A DNA stretch of 64,000 bases, from assembly GCF_030272615.1 (NCBI RefSeq), contig NC_081406.1:118395847-118459846 (forward strand), read 5' to 3'. Source of the stretch: Cryptomeria japonica (Eukaryota > Streptophyta > Pinopsida > Cupressales > Cupressaceae). A program made the position numbers and the translations under genes. This document shows positions 34,191 to 47,164 of this stretch, one piece after another. Each line of letters opens with the position of its first letter. Within the stretch, counting starts at the first letter, position 1. The notes under the pieces are model-generated. The model had not been told where the DNA came from. It did no database searches and saw nothing but the letters and a program-made list of their open reading frames with translations.

Positions 34191-35160
34191 AAGAAAACCT
34201 CAATGAGTCTCATGAGGCCATTAGAGGAGGCACTAATGATGAATATCCTAGCACTCCAACTTTCACAGATATAGAAAGAGCACAACATAATCCCAAATTC
34301 AACAAACTTCAATGAGATCCTTGGAAACAATGCAAATGCTCATTTCTTGAGACTTTATCAGGAGGGTGCCAAACTACCCTCTGACTTTGATACAACATAG
34401 ATACGACAAATATCTAAGCAATATAGTCATCATGATGGAGGAAGAGGTAGAGAATACTTCTGTTATGATAATAATCTTCAAGGGAATCCACCACCTCCTC
34501 CTCCCCCTTCAAAAATGGACATGTTGAGGCAACAAATAGAAAATCTCGCTCAACAATTAAACAGTGGTGTAAAGACTACTTGCTTCTCACTCAATGACAT
34601 TTGTCCCTATCCTTTTGATAGGAACATGCTCATGCCACCTTTTCCATGAGGGTTTGAAACACCAAAATTTGAGAACTATTGAGGAAAAGGAGATCCTAGG
34701 GATCATGTGAGAGAATTTCACTCAGCCTATTTAGAGGTGACTTATGAAGACACCTATCTAATGTGCCTCTTTCCTCAAGGTTTGGGAGGCACCACTACAC
34801 AATGTTTCTCAGGACTACCAGGTGGCATCAAAACATTCGAAGAACTAGTACAAAAAATCATCGCTCGTTACTCACACAACATAGAGCATGATGTCACCAT
34901 GGCAAATTTATGCAACACCAAACAAAAACTCGAGGAGTTGTTCTCAAATATCCTACAATGGTGGAGGCAACTATCTAGTAGATGTTCCCTTCATCTACCT
35001 AAGCAAGAACTAGTAGAAATTTTCATTTCAAACTGAAATGATGAGATGGAATTTCATTTAGACATGAAGGGTACTGAATCCTTTGAAGAGATGATCACTT
35101 AAGGACTAAAATGTGAAAGAGCCCTCATAAAAAAGGGACTCATCAAAATTTATAATGAAC
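34191..35160 (+). pseudogene. RE4 gag
   Basis: The retrotransposon gag domain is seen in GDPRDHVREFHSAYLEVTYE, LMCLFPQGLGGTTTQCFSGL, FEELVQKIIARYSHNI and LCNTKQKLEELFSNILQWWR (about 34695-34985). Stops interrupt it before and after. At FENY*GKGDPRD the TGA replaces an Arg or similar codon, suggesting CGA to TGA decay. It forms the particle coat of Ty3/gypsy elements. Confidence 0.8.
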
Positions 35161-35671
35161 CCAAAGATGGTCCTCAACCACGTTATAATAGTGATAAACC
35201 TAATTTTTGGAACAAGAACAAGAACGTTGTCAATGATGGGATATTAGATGCGAGAACAGTCAAAATTGCACAACCTATGGTCAGATTTGCAGGACAAATT
35301 CCCCCTCCTAACAACAACAGCATCAATAAACCACAAAATCAAGGTTGCGACACACAACAAGAAGAATCAAAACCAAATCAACAAAATTTCAAACCAAAAC
35401 GTACATATACACCCTTAGGGTTCAACCTATTGAAACAATCTTGCATCAATTAATATCCTCAAATTTGGTGACCTTGCCAAAAACATCTAACTATGAGCCT
35501 TAATTTAAGTTTTCATGGTGGTGAGACCATGAACTTTGTGAATTTCATTAGGGAAGAGGCCATAAGACAAGAAATTGCCATTGCCTGAAAGATCTAGTTC
35601 AAGATCTTATTGATAAAGGGGAAATTGAGATTGAAGGACATGACCCTAAAACATCCAATTATGATCATTTA

Positions 35672-36592
35672 ATGTTTAAGAATCCACTTCCATCCCATGA
35701 TCAAAAGGGTCCTTCTACTTTAGGGAGAAACACAGATACTACAACTAATTACACGCAAGCTGCATACAATTATACTATGAATCACTTGTACAATGCGGAT
35801 GAACAAGTTGCAACCATTACCATAAAAAATCCAAATTCGGAATGCAATGTTGTTATGCGTCATAGTAGAATCACTATTAAAGTAGCTGCACAAGGAACGA
35901 TACCCCTCCCCAAGTAGTATAATCTTATGGAGCAGTTAGATAAAACACTTGCTCTTATTTTCATATTAGAGCTCTTACACTTATTTCCATCACACAAAAC
36001 AATCTTGGACCAAGCTCTCGAAGAAGCATCAGTCCCCGCCAACCTCAACACAGATCAATTTCAAGCCATGGTTGGAAATCTGAAGTCATCACCATGTCTC
36101 ACTTTTACTAAAAGTGATAACTTATCCTTCCAACAATCCCATAATGCCGTCCTCCATATTGAAGGATTTGTGAACCAACATAGGACCAAGTGAATCTTGA
36201 TTGACAATGGGGCCAGTTTAAACATATGCACCTTGAATTTGGTCACAACATTGGGTTATGCAGTTAAATCAATTGATGCCAACAAAAAGAAAACCATTAA
36301 GGCATATGATGATATAGAGCGTTCTTCTAGAGGAGTTTTTGTATTACCTATCAGGGTGGGACCAGTGGTGAAGCATATAGTTTGCCAGGTTCTAGACCTT
36401 CCTCTACCATATAATCTCTTGTTAGGGAGACCTTGGATACATGTCATGCAAGTAGTCCCATCTACCTATCACCAATGTATCAAGTTTCCACACAATGGGG
36501 TAGAGATTACAATCCTTGGTGATGCAAATCCATTTACATATTTCAATAATATTAACCATCAACCAAAGATCATTGTACCTAACAACAAATAA
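35672..36592 (+). pseudogene. RE4 protease region
   Basis: Two frames (35672-35917 and 35927-36193) lead into 36197-36592. The last has the retropepsin active site ILIDNGASLNICTLN (usual DxGAS written DNGAS) and the flap and C-terminal motif LPYNLLLGRPWIH. In life it would cut the polyprotein. A TGA at about 36191 precedes the active site. Confidence 0.82.
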
Positions 36593-37966
36593 TATATTCC
36601 TTTCTCATCATATTTAAATCCAACCTCTCTTTCGAGCTCAATAATCCCTACACCAAAGCAAGAAAAATTAAAAATGAAAATGGCTGAGGAAGGTCCTGGG
36701 GAATATAATCTTAGCCAACTCTTTTGTGTTGGGAAATTACCCACATCCCCTAGAACTCATGGAAAACCCCAAGGTTTACTTCAACCACCACCGGCCAAAA
36801 GCACTTGCACATTGGCACAATTTACTCCTGGAAAAAGTCAAGAGGAAGAAACCATGGATGAAGACATAGCAAAATGGGTTATGATGGTCATAGTGCCTTA
36901 GGACCTTGCAAGCAAGGACGACATGAACCCTTACAACCAGAGTTAAGACCTAGGGACAAAACTAGAGTTGGTTTTCAAAAGGAATCTCTTCCTAATCTTG
37001 GATTCAAAGGGAAACCCAACAAACCTCTATATCAACTAATAACTCTAAAGAGGTCATCCTTGATTGTATCTATGGCACCAACAACACCAACTTCACCAAC
37101 AAAACCAATAATCTCATCAGTAGCATCAGTAGCACCAATTACACCAATAAAAAAACCTGCAACACCAATAATTGTACCTGCAACACCAATAGTCCTCCCT
37201 GTAGCACCAATAAAAACACCTGCAACACTAATAATCCTCCCTGTAGGACCAATAATCCTACCTGAAACACCAATGAAAACACCTGCAACACCAATAATCC
37301 TACCTGTAGCACCACAAAAAACACCTAAAGCACCCATAATTTTACCTGCAACACCAATAACCCCATCGATAGCATGAACGAGACCGATAACACCATCAAC
37401 AATATTAGTACCACCACCAACATCGACAAAAGTGATAATCCCATCTTTAGTATCAATGGCACCCGCAATACCACCAATTCCATCTCCAAAAATATATAAG
37501 CCCATCACAAATACCCTATTCAACTCAAAAGACATCCCAACATGGTATAGTAATCGGATGATTGAGAGCGATTCAAAGACAGACTCAGATGAGTGGGAAT
37601 TTGATTCAATGCATCTAAATACTTCAGATAAGTAAGACAAATAACCCCCTCCACCTTGCAAATATATACCTATTTATGGAGAGGCATGGATTAAAACCTT
37701 TTGGATTCCAGAGATGGAAGCATCTTCCATAGGCCCTACGTCAAATCCTACACCTGAATGTGACAGGGAGAGTACCATCGATGACCTTCATGCTACTATA
37801 TTAACCCTCACTAATGCCTCCCATGAACTTAACTTGATCGATGAGGGAATGTCTATCATCCATCCTAAACTCATCGAATGGAACCAACCAAATCTCCCAT
37901 GCCTTGACCATTTCCAAAACGATGAGGCGCTGATAGACTTTTTAGAATTATGGGATAACATACCAA
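36593..37966 (+). pseudogene. RE4 linker between protease and reverse transcriptase, with P/T-rich tandem repeats
   Basis: Hydrophilic region with broken frames. 37060-37375 codes tandem repeats of about 8-10 residues (PATPIILPVAPIKT and variants), from DNA units such as ACCAATAATCCTACCTG. Such spacers are usual in Tat/Ogre elements. The 209-residue minus frame across it is only the mirror of the repeat. Confidence 0.65.
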
Positions 37967-39262
37967 GTGGGGATTAGAAAGATGGATTTACCATCAAACT
38001 TAATAGCACAACATACTTCGGGGGTAGATGTCAAACCTTTCAGTTGCAAAAATATTACAATAAAACATGGATCTACAAGTGAAAACCACACAGTGGCACT
38101 GTTTGATCCCAAAAAAGTAAAAACAAAGGACATATCCAAAGGTGAAAACCTCTCTAAGGCGCTTGAGGATGAAAGGTTTGACATCCTCCCCTTTAGTACG
38201 AATCAGCAGAGATCAACCATCCTGATCAATGAAATAAAAGAAATCAATGTGGGGACCGCTGAGACTCCTCACCAAATACATTTGGCATCTCTCTTAACTC
38301 TAGAGGAACAACCAAAATTTGTTGAATTCTTCCAGAATCGTCAAAACAACTTCACATGGTCCTATAGAGACATGCCTAGACTCGATCCAGATTTTGTCAT
38401 GCATCACCTAACTGTAGCAAAAAGAGCTAACCCTGTAAAACAAAAGCTTAGAAAGATGCACCCGCAGATTGTTGTCCTTGTCAAAGTAGAACTTAAGAAG
38501 CTCTTGAATGTTGGTTTCATCAAACCAATTGATTATGCAGAGTGGATCTCCAACATCGTACTTATTGGTAAACCTAATGGGGGCATTTGTATCTGTAGAA
38601 ATTTTAGAGATCTAGAAAAGGCATGTCCTAAGGATGACTTCCCCATACCAAAAATTGACATGATTGTCGACATAACAACATGGCATGCAATGCTTTCTCT
38701 TATGGACGATTTTTTAGGGTACAACTAGATTAAAATTGCTCTAGAGGATCAACATGAAACTGCTTTCACATGCCCATGGGGAACATACTATTGGAATGTG
38801 ATGTCTTTTGGTTTGAAGAATGAAGGGGCTACATATCAAAGAGATATGACTACCATCTTTCATGATATGATGCACACCATAATGGAGGATTATGTCAATG
38901 ATTTACTGGTTAAATCATTAACAAGAGAAGGTCACCTTGGCATACTGGACAAAATCTTTGACAGATTAGAACAATATCATGTCTGTCTTAATTCGAAGAA
39001 ATGTGTCTTTGGAGTAACCTCAAGGAAGCTATTAGGATACATTGCCTCAAGTAAAGGCATTGATGTAGATCTTGCAAAATTCAAGGCAATCATGGACATG
39101 CCACCTCCAAAGAACATTAGTCAGTTGAGGACATTACAACGGCGACTACAATCAATTTGGAGATTCATTGCACAATTGGCTGATAAGTATCATCCCTTCA
39201 CTCATCTGTTACGCAAGAATATCCATTTTCAACGGGATGCAAGATTTGAGCAAGCATTCTAG
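37967..39262 (+). pseudogene. RE4 Ty3/gypsy reverse transcriptase
   Basis: Motifs in order: PVKQKLRKMHPQ, VKVELKKLLNVGFIKPI, WISNIVLIGKPNGG, CRNFRDLEKACPKDDFPIPK, MLSLMDDFLGYN, then after a TAG at 38728 KIALEDQHETAFTCPWGTYY, FGLKNEGATYQRDM, and YVNDLLVKS, where the catalytic YVDD is YVND. The thumb and connection follow (CVFGVTSRKLLGYIASSKGI). Loss of the first Asp of YVDD means no activity even if translated. Confidence 0.92.
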
Positions 39263-39740
39263 ATGCTCAAAGGATACCTAATGAACACCTGTTGTTGATC
39301 CCACGAGATCCAAGAAGACCTCTATTGCTATATATTTCAGCTACAAACATGACATTAAGCGTACTGCTGGCACAACATAATGTAGAAGGAAAAGAATGTC
39401 TGGTCTACTACATCTCTCGCACACTGGTAGGCTATGAACTTAATTACACACCTATTGAGTGAGATTGCCTAGCAGTTATCTTGGCAGCCACCAAATTGAG
39501 GCACTAAATATTAATGCACAAGGTACAACTCATTGCAAAGATAGATCCACTAAAGTACCTACTCAGCAAGGCAACATTGATAGGGTGCTTGGCCAAATGG
39601 GTTATGATCCTAAGTGGATTTGACATTGAGTATGTGCACCACAAAGCTATCAATGGATAGGTTATCACAGATCAGTTATCTGATGCACCACTCAAAGACA
39701 ACCATCCTGTTGTTTCTAACTTCCCGGATGAAGAAATCTT
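39263..39740 (+). pseudogene. RE4 RNase H 1 (connected to RT)
   Basis: RRPLLLYISATNMTLSVLLA, CLVYYISRTLVGYELNYTPI, DPLKYLLSKATLIG and AKWVMILSGFDIEYVHHKAI match the RNase H that follows Ty3/gypsy reverse transcriptase. Several stops and shifts break it. Confidence 0.78.
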
Positions 39741-39762
39741 CATGATCACAACTACACAACCC

Positions 39763-40185
39763 TGGAAGCTATATTTTGATGGCTCATACACCGGACATGG
39801 CTTAGAGGCAGGTATTCTATTTATCACACCTTAAGGTGACAACATTCTGAAGTCCTATAGGCTCACTTTCCCATGCACAAATAACATAGCAAAATATGAG
39901 GCCCTGATCATAAGACTCAGATTAGCCATACAATGGAATGTGAAAGAGCTACAGGTATATGGAGATTCTGAGCTAGTCATCCGACAAGTCACTGATGAAT
40001 ATCAAACCAAGGGTGATAAGCTTATGCCATACAAACAAATGGTGGATAGTTTCAAATAATCATTTACAACTATCACATTTGAGCAAGTACCATGAGATCA
40101 TAATCGAGCTACCGACACAATGGCTACAATTTCATCTCTCCTAGATCTTCCACAAAATTCGACATGCTATGAGTTCTTGGTAGAA
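39763..40185 (+). pseudogene. RE4 RNase H 2 (second, archaeal-type domain)
   Basis: WKLYFDGSYTGHGLEAGILF, CTNNIAKYEALIIRLRLAIQ, LQVYGDSELVIRQVTDEYQT and PYKQMVDSFK. The acidic residues D, E and D are present. A second RNase H after the first is the mark of the Tat/Ogre group. One TAA near 39834, another at about 40056 and a TGA near 40095 break the frame. Confidence 0.82.
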
Positions 40186-40383
40186 TAGCTTTGGATCCTG
40201 GCTTATGATATCCTTGAATCCAAAATGATATGTTGCCTTACCGGTTTCGACTCCCCATGGTACGGTTTTGACTCTAACCAATCCAATAACCAACACAAAA
40301 CCTTCATCTGCCAAACCGCTCGATACACTATCATCGCCAAAACCCTACACAGACGAAGTCTTGATGGTACTTTCCTTTGATGT

Positions 40384-41430
40384 TTGGAACAGGATGAGAT
40401 AGAAAAAGCCTTGGAAGAGGTACATGAAGGAATTTGTGGGGCTCACACAAGAGGTCCTTCACTACCAAAGAAAATCATACAAGCAGGATACTATTGGCCC
40501 TCCGTGGAGAAAGACTCCTACTGTTTTGTCAGAAAGTGCAAGAATTTCCAAGTTCATGGAGATCTAATACATACACCAGCATAGGAATTGCAACCAATCA
40601 CAACACCATGGCCTTTTTGTCAATGGGGACTTGACCTTGTGGTTAAAATCCATCCATCTTCATCCAACGGCCATAAATTCATCATTACCACCCTCGAATA
40701 CTTCACAAAGTGGATCAAAGCTATTAGACTTATCCAAGGCACCGATAAGAAGATCACCACATTCATCCTCAATTACATCATCTATCGGCATGGTGTACCC
40801 ATGTCCATCATCACATATAATGAACTCCCTTTAAAAAATCAAGATCTCTGTGACCTCTGTGAGAAATTTCATATCCAACACCGCTTTTCCACCCCATATC
40901 ATCCACAAGGCAATGGCCAAGCCAAAGAATTGAACAAGAATATATTGAGGATCCTCAAAAATACAGTCAGTGATGCTAGCCATGATTGACACATATGTTT
41001 GAATCCAACACTATGGGCATAAAGAACTAGCATTCGAACCCCTACAAGAGCAACTCCCTACTCATTGGTTTACAGAGTAGAAGCTATCTTGCCTATTGAG
41101 GTTGAGATACCATCTCTATGGGTTTCCTTGCATAATCTCATAGATGATGAAGCATACAGAGTATCATGTCTTCAAGACTTGGAACTGCTTGATGAAAGGA
41201 GACAAGCTGCCTACAACCACCTCAAAACCTATCAATAGCGCATGAGCAGAAGCTACAATCATTGAGTCAAACCTCGCACGTTTGAAGTAGGAGATCTTGT
41301 TCTCAGGGAGAATCCTCGCAATCAACCAAATAGAGAACACCAAGGAAAGTTTGAATCAAATTGGCTAGGTCCATATGTCATCACTACCATCTTCAGGACT
41401 AGGGCATATTAGTTAGCTACTTGAGAAAGA
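40384..41430 (+). pseudogene. RE4 integrase
   Basis: Zinc finger: EVHEGICGAH and CFVRKCKNFQVHG. Core: FCQWGLDLVVK, FIITTLEYFTKWIKAI, then IITYNELPLKN where SDNG is usual (second catalytic Asp replaced by Tyr), and YHPQGNGQAKELNK, where GQAE is usual (Glu replaced by Lys). C-terminal part: FEVGDLVLRENPRN and KFESNWLGPYVITTI. Two of three catalytic residues are lost, and stops occur near 40582, 40987 and after. Confidence 0.88.
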
Positions 41431-42779
41431 GAACCACTAGCAAATCCGATCAAAAACATGCATCTCAAACAGTTCCATACATAAGGGGTGCCGAGCATCA
41501 GGCTCATTCAAGTATCGAAAAATACCAAAAACATTCTGAAAAAGTCTTGAACAAAAATACAAAAAACATACAAAAGATCAAGAAAATAGTAAAGAAAAAT
41601 CATTCATCCAAATGGTGGAAACCACTCTGATGGCACCTTGGGTAAGTATGGTGGTGAAAACCTGGCAAACATGAACCATTCGTAAAGGCTATGATTCCAT
41701 TGTCTTTCAGACTTGTTGCGATCACATCCATTACATCCATTCACCCATCATTTTACCATGGCTTATTATTGATCTGCAATCAGGGTTATTCATTCATGTG
41801 TCTCGCATCATGCTTTCACACTGACATCTAACTGGGGGAAAATATTCTTAAAGCTACTAATGGAAGTGTATTCTCCATTACTTCTGATTCTTTGAGTAGT
41901 TCATTTGAAAATGTCTGAATATAATACCAGAAACATTCACAACATTCAAAAAATCCAAAAATATGACAAAACCATCAAAATCAATCAAAACCATTGCAAC
42001 ATATATTATTCCTTGTACATACACATTGCAACAAACACAAAACAACATTTGGAACTATTCAAACAATGACCACTTATAAAATCAACCAACCAATCAAAAC
42101 ATCTGCACACAACCATCTTCACAAGGATGCATCCTTCCTCATAAACAAGACATGGTAATAGTTTCTTTGATAAGAAAATTCAGTTTTGATGATAAGTACT
42201 TGGTTAGTTTTTTATTTATTTATTTATTCATTTATATCAGGCTTCTATGCTACTCCAGGATATCCATGCGTGATTATAGTAGTCGAGATGGTTCTTGATA
42301 TAATTTTCTCTATTTGTTGTCTGCAGATTGTTTCCATGAAGTTTTGGGGCATGTACTGATGGTGTCTACGTAAGAAGTTCACTAAGCTACGTGATCCTAT
42401 GCAAAATATAGTCATGGATCACTATGGCTTACTGACTACAACATATACCTCGACCATTTGAACATGAACCAGAATGGAGGGTCACTTTCCTTGTCTACTA
42501 TGTTTGCTTATAGATGAAATGATCAGAACTTGGTTCCTACTACCTCGTCGAAGATCGATAGTACCATGCTCGATGATGAAAATAAAGCACTAAGAATAAT
42601 CTATGGATCGCCATTTCATCTCATCTGCATATATTGCATTTCATTGTATATCACCCATCCATTTGCTCATTCATTATTTATATTTGTTGTTTACATGCAA
42701 GTAATTCAGGTTTCTATGAGAAAGCACCTAATATGAAATTGTCTTGGGTACAATCATGATGGAGTTCTCTGATACATCG
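41431..42779. other. RE4 3' untranslated region, first part
   Basis: No recognised coding sequence. Short frames lack family features. Confidence 0.5.
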
Positions 42780-44030
42780 TCTCACATTTGCATTTTCACC
42801 AACTTGCATTCATATATCATGCAAGCATGGCACTATCATTTAGTTTCATTCATTTCATTATCATTTACTCACCTGTAGGTTCATTAAATTCATTCAGATA
42901 TCCATTTAAGTATATTTTATTTCTTCATCACTTTAGTGTATTGAAACCATCAAGTGCATTTACTCACATTTCATCATTTCATATTAGTTGCATTAAGTGC
43001 ATTTAGATTCATTTAGATGAATTGCAAATAATTTCATTCATGTACTTCCACTTTTGTTACATGTTAGTCATTAACGTACATTCCTTTAATCATTAAGGTG
43101 CATTTACTAACATTTAGTTGTATCTCAATCATTAAGTTGCATTCATCTAATCATTAAAACAACATTCATCATTAGTTAGATTGTTTATTACATTCTCATT
43201 TAGTTGCATTTTTGTGCATTAGTTTATCTCTTAATCAAGAACATTCATCTATCCATGTAGTGCATTCCTTTCAATCATTAAATATGCATTCATTTCATTA
43301 TCACTTAAAGTTTCATCTAGATTCATGAAGATGCATTTATTATCCATTAGTTGCATTCATTTCAATATCATTTAGCTTCAAGTATTATCATACATTTCAC
43401 ATCATGTTCATTTGTTTAGCTTCATTTAGTTGCTTTTCAAAAACATTCCATCATCTAGTTGTATTATGTGTATACACTTTTTTATCATTTAAAGTGCATT
43501 AAGTACTTTCATCTAGCAACATACATAACATATGTATAAACATTTGTTCATCCATTTAAGTGCAGTTCATCTAGAAGCATACATAACATCTTCATAAACA
43601 TTTCAGTCATTTAGCTTCATCTTAAAAACATGCATCATTTACTCATATCATCATCTCATCACACCATCCACATGCACAAGTATTGACTATCATACTATCA
43701 TTATTCATTATATAAACTCATCATTTCACATCAATCATCATCATTACATCACATTCATTGCATTACAAAATCATCCATAACATACACATGTTAGCATCAT
43801 CCATCTAGTAACCTGCATACACATTTTATCAAATCATCCATAGCATGCATATAGAAATCATATCATCAACATATACATCTAGAAAGTAAAAACATCTCCA
43901 TATCATGTATCTAAGCATAATACATATCATCATCCTGCATAAAAACATACATGTCATCACATACATATCATATCATCACCACAAATGACATCTCATCATA
44001 TATCGCATCACACAGTATACATGTGTCAGA
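42780..44030. repeat. CATT-rich and CATCAT-rich degenerate repeats in RE4
   Basis: 42780-43650 repeats loosely TTCATTTAGTTGCATTCAT; 43650-44030 repeats CATCATATCATC and CATACATAT. Probably a decayed tandem array. Confidence 0.65.
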
Positions 44031-44387
44031 GTACAATGATGTCTACAAAAATTAGCTACCTAAGAGCCATCCAAGTATCACTCTAGTAACAGAGCCAAAA
44101 TGTACTAAAATCTCTCAAATGGAACTTTGGCTAGATGTTGCTCCACCACCACCTTCACCATCTCGCCGAGGAGGCCCCATAACACCACGACTACTCTACA
44201 TCCTCTGGGACTGCTCTTCTCTCGTTCACTGCATCTAGGAGTAGCTCATAGCTCACTGACTAACTAGCACAACCTGCTCATATAATCCCTACCAATAGTA
44301 AATCTTTGCCCCTGACCGCCGTATCTCCTTCAGCACCTCCCCAGTAAGACCCTATCCCTATGCTCTCACCAAAACTTGAACTCTATC

Positions 44388-46054
44388 CTATAGTTCCATC
44401 ACTCTATCCATTAGATCATCTCTCTCTTGCACCACTACTCCCAACTCTGCCTCTCGTACAAAAAGTTGGACATCCCTGGCTACAATCTCTGCATCCCTAT
44501 CCTCCAACTGTTCCTCGGTCACTATCAACCGAGTCTGCAAGTGTAAAATTATATACTCCCACAAATCTCCCTCTCCTCCACCTATGACTCCCCCGCCCAT
44601 CTCCATAGGATCCTCTCCACCACCTGTGGTTCCCTCTCCCATCATTTCATCACCACCTTCTCCCCCACCCACATCTCTCCCTCCTTCTCTTGTTGCTCCC
44701 TGTATCAGCGGACCCTATGACACTCGTAAAGGATGTCCACCTCTACCTCTCCTTTGTAATCATCCTCCTCCACCACCTCCACCTCCAAATCCACCTCCAC
44801 CCACAAATCCACCTCCCCAACCCCCTCCTCCTCCTGCTGCTCCACCCAAACCTCCTCCACCACCTCCACCTCCAAATCCACCTCCACCCACAAATCCACC
44901 TTCCCCACCCCCTCCTCCTCCTCCTCCTGCTCTACCCAAACCTCCTCCACCACCTCCATCTCCTCCTCCATCTCCAATCATCCTCAAAAGGTGGTATGGG
45001 CTCGACAGGATCTGAAATCCATGGAATCGGATGTGCAGTACAATACTATGTGTACTCCTCTGTCACCCCTGCATCCAAAATCTTTGGCCTCATCTGCCAT
45101 GGTCTCGCCTATAATGTCTGGAACTTTGCTAGGGCCTAATCATAGGGTAACACTAGCTCCCACTGAAATCTCTCCCGTACTACCTGTGCATACTCCCCTG
45201 AACCCCTCGAAAAACCTTGCCTCCATTTGAACTATCTCATCACTCTCCTTGGCACCTGTCTCTCCATATAGTAGGATGTATGACCGATCAAAAAATGTGT
45301 CATAAATACATATGGTAGGGCCTCTACATCATCCTCCTAGGGCTCACACTCAAGGTATAGCCTCCAAATAACTATATCTAGGTCATCTAATGCTCGTCGC
45401 CAAAATTCCAACTTCCCTAAATGGGGTTGGGTCATCATACCTCCATACATAAAAACATAGGGCTGATCTATCGCCCTGAATCTCAAGCATACTGGCTGTG
45501 TGATTGGCAAGTGCTCCCAAGCCCACATATGCAACAAAGTGATCCCTACCCCTAGTGATCTTGTCTCTCAGTACACCACCTTGTGTAACTCCCTTTACAG
45601 GTGTGCTAACACACATGACCCGCATGGATAGCTTCTCTATCACCTGGCCCCAACAGATGACCAAACCATGTGAATGTCGAATGGGGCAAAGCAAACCTCT
45701 GATGATCCTTGATAAAATAGCTAGTAGAGGGTCATATAGTGTTGCTATATCCTCCCATGCCATAGAGCCATCCTCAATGTAAACCTCATCGATAAATATC
45801 CGTTGCACGACTGTTGTCCCTAGCTGATGGTCATATGTCACCAACTCCCCTCTGATTCGGATATGCAGTATCCTCCACACATCCTCCAAGGTTACCGCCA
45901 TCTCTCCCATCGCCAGGTGGAAGGTGCACATCTCCATGTGCCATCGCTCAGCCAACACTATCAGTAGTCCATGATTCATTCGAGTCATGGGAAGATTCAT
46001 CATATCATACAACCTACTCACACTGACGCAATCTATCTCTTTCTCTATCAACAA
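44388..46054 (-). pseudogene. Antisense plant mobile domain (PMD) gene in RE4
   Basis: The minus frame starting at 46054 codes a PMD protein: MNHGLLIVLAERWHMEMCTF, HLAMGEMAVTLEDVWRILHI and the helices following. After a shift near 45540 the domain goes on in another frame as MLHMWAWEHLPITQPV, FWRRALDDLDIVIWRLYLE and MERQVPRRVMRQF (one stop read as Gln). The C-terminus is Gly-rich (44760-44987) and ends in a coiled coil, TEEQLEDRDAEIVARDVQL (to 44388). PMD genes descend from or travel with plant transposons; in Arabidopsis MAIN/MAIL1 proteins act in silencing and genome stability. It lies between integrase and 3' LTR on the opposite strand, a place where Tat/Ogre elements carry additional ORFs. 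It is broken in this copy. Confidence 0.78.
44756..44990. repeat. CCACCTCCA-rich repeat (Gly-rich on the minus strand)
   Basis: Repeated CCTCCACCACCTCCA units; the 80-base block at 44767-44850 recurs at 44855-44935. On the plus strand it reads as poly-Pro, which I consider the shadow frame. Confidence 0.8.
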
Positions 46055-46379
46055 CTCCCATAGCTGCTATGTGGCAGGATGTCGCTCCCACATCTATAAA
46101 ATGAGCAGATCCTCCTACACACATCAATAAACATCAATTGTTTTGTTACAAACTTTCTTAAGTTTCAACCTACACTATCAACAGATGCTTTTTAGTCAAG
46201 TATCTTTGGGTCTCAACATGCAAACGATTATGGCAATCCTAGATTACAACAGGCATTTATCACAAATGACCTAGTCTCAACGGGGCTGCTATAGTTTACC
46301 AAAACAACCAATCACTCAAATAATAGAGACATCAAGAGCAATCTTTTCTGTAAACACCGAGGCATTTTTATCACGTTAC

Positions 46380-46620
46380 AACTTATGCACAAAAGCGCAA
46401 TAACGACAAAAGCACTACAACAACTATACCATAGCAGTAGTTCTTGACAAACATGCCACAATAAGTGCACAAAAGCGTTGTAACTATGACTCAAAAGCGC
46501 TAAACCAACAACTGCGCTAGAACTACTAAGAAATAGTGCCATTGCGGCACAATAGCGCTATTTAATGTGACAAAAGTGCTAAAACACAATTTTAACGCTA
46601 TTGTCTTACTTGGATTTTGA
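46380..46620 (-). repeat. Inverted copies of the TAGYGCTTTTGTC array
   Basis: About eight copies of GACAAAAGCGCTA or variants, the inverse complement of the array at 31410-31745. Confidence 0.7.
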
Positions 46621-46846
46621 TGCTTAAAAAACCATGAAAAATTGCATAAAACACAAAATTCAAGATTTGTGGACTGCCAGTCTGTAGTCCTCTAGCTGCT
46701 GCTATTGACAGATCTGCTCTAACTGGTGATCTGCTATCAGCACGACCATGATGAGTGTTGCTCACTCCTTTGCAAAAGGTCTCTATCAGAGCTCCAAATT
46801 GTTAGGGAGATAGGTGCAAATGAGGCTATTTTATCCCTTCCCCTCC

Positions 46847-46853
46847 ATATATA
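46847..46853 (-). promoter_or_regulatory. Possible TATA box of the antisense PMD gene
   Basis: Minus strand GGGTATATATGGAGG, 800 bases upstream of the PMD start. Position fits a promoter with a long leader or an intron; no further support. Confidence 0.3.
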
Positions 46854-47151
46854 CCCCCACAATCCTAACCCTAATTCACCCTACTCACTACCGTGGTCCG
46901 TGTGAACTTCTGACACCTCTCATTTATCCATATTAACTCCCCTTTCTCACATTCTTTCACCATTATTTCTAAATTTTTCTATTCTATCTCCCCCCAACTT
47001 CTTTCTCTTTTTTGAGAGATCACTCGTTTTTTTGAATTTTTTTGGTCCATCTCTTGAGAGGCATACCACCGACTAAATTAACATTTATGAGATATATTTC
47101 TCATACCTATCTTTCTTTTTTTGAAATGACACGATAAAACCGCACCATCTC

Positions 47152-47164
47152 AAAGAGGGGCAAA
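47152..47164 (+). other. RE4 polypurine tract
   Basis: AAAGAGGGGCAAA abuts the LTR start TATAGACAC (TGTAGACAC in the other LTR). Confidence 0.75.

Noticed and set aside
37032-37661. 209-residue Gly/Val-rich minus-strand ORF
   Set aside because: Complement of the P/T-rich tandem repeat in the RE4 polyprotein; repeats keep several frames open.
44584-45015. Proline-rich plus-strand ORF (extensin-like)
   Set aside because: Mirror of the Gly-rich tail of the minus-strand PMD gene; no signal peptide or Tyr-containing extensin repeats, and the flanking coding sense is on the minus strand.
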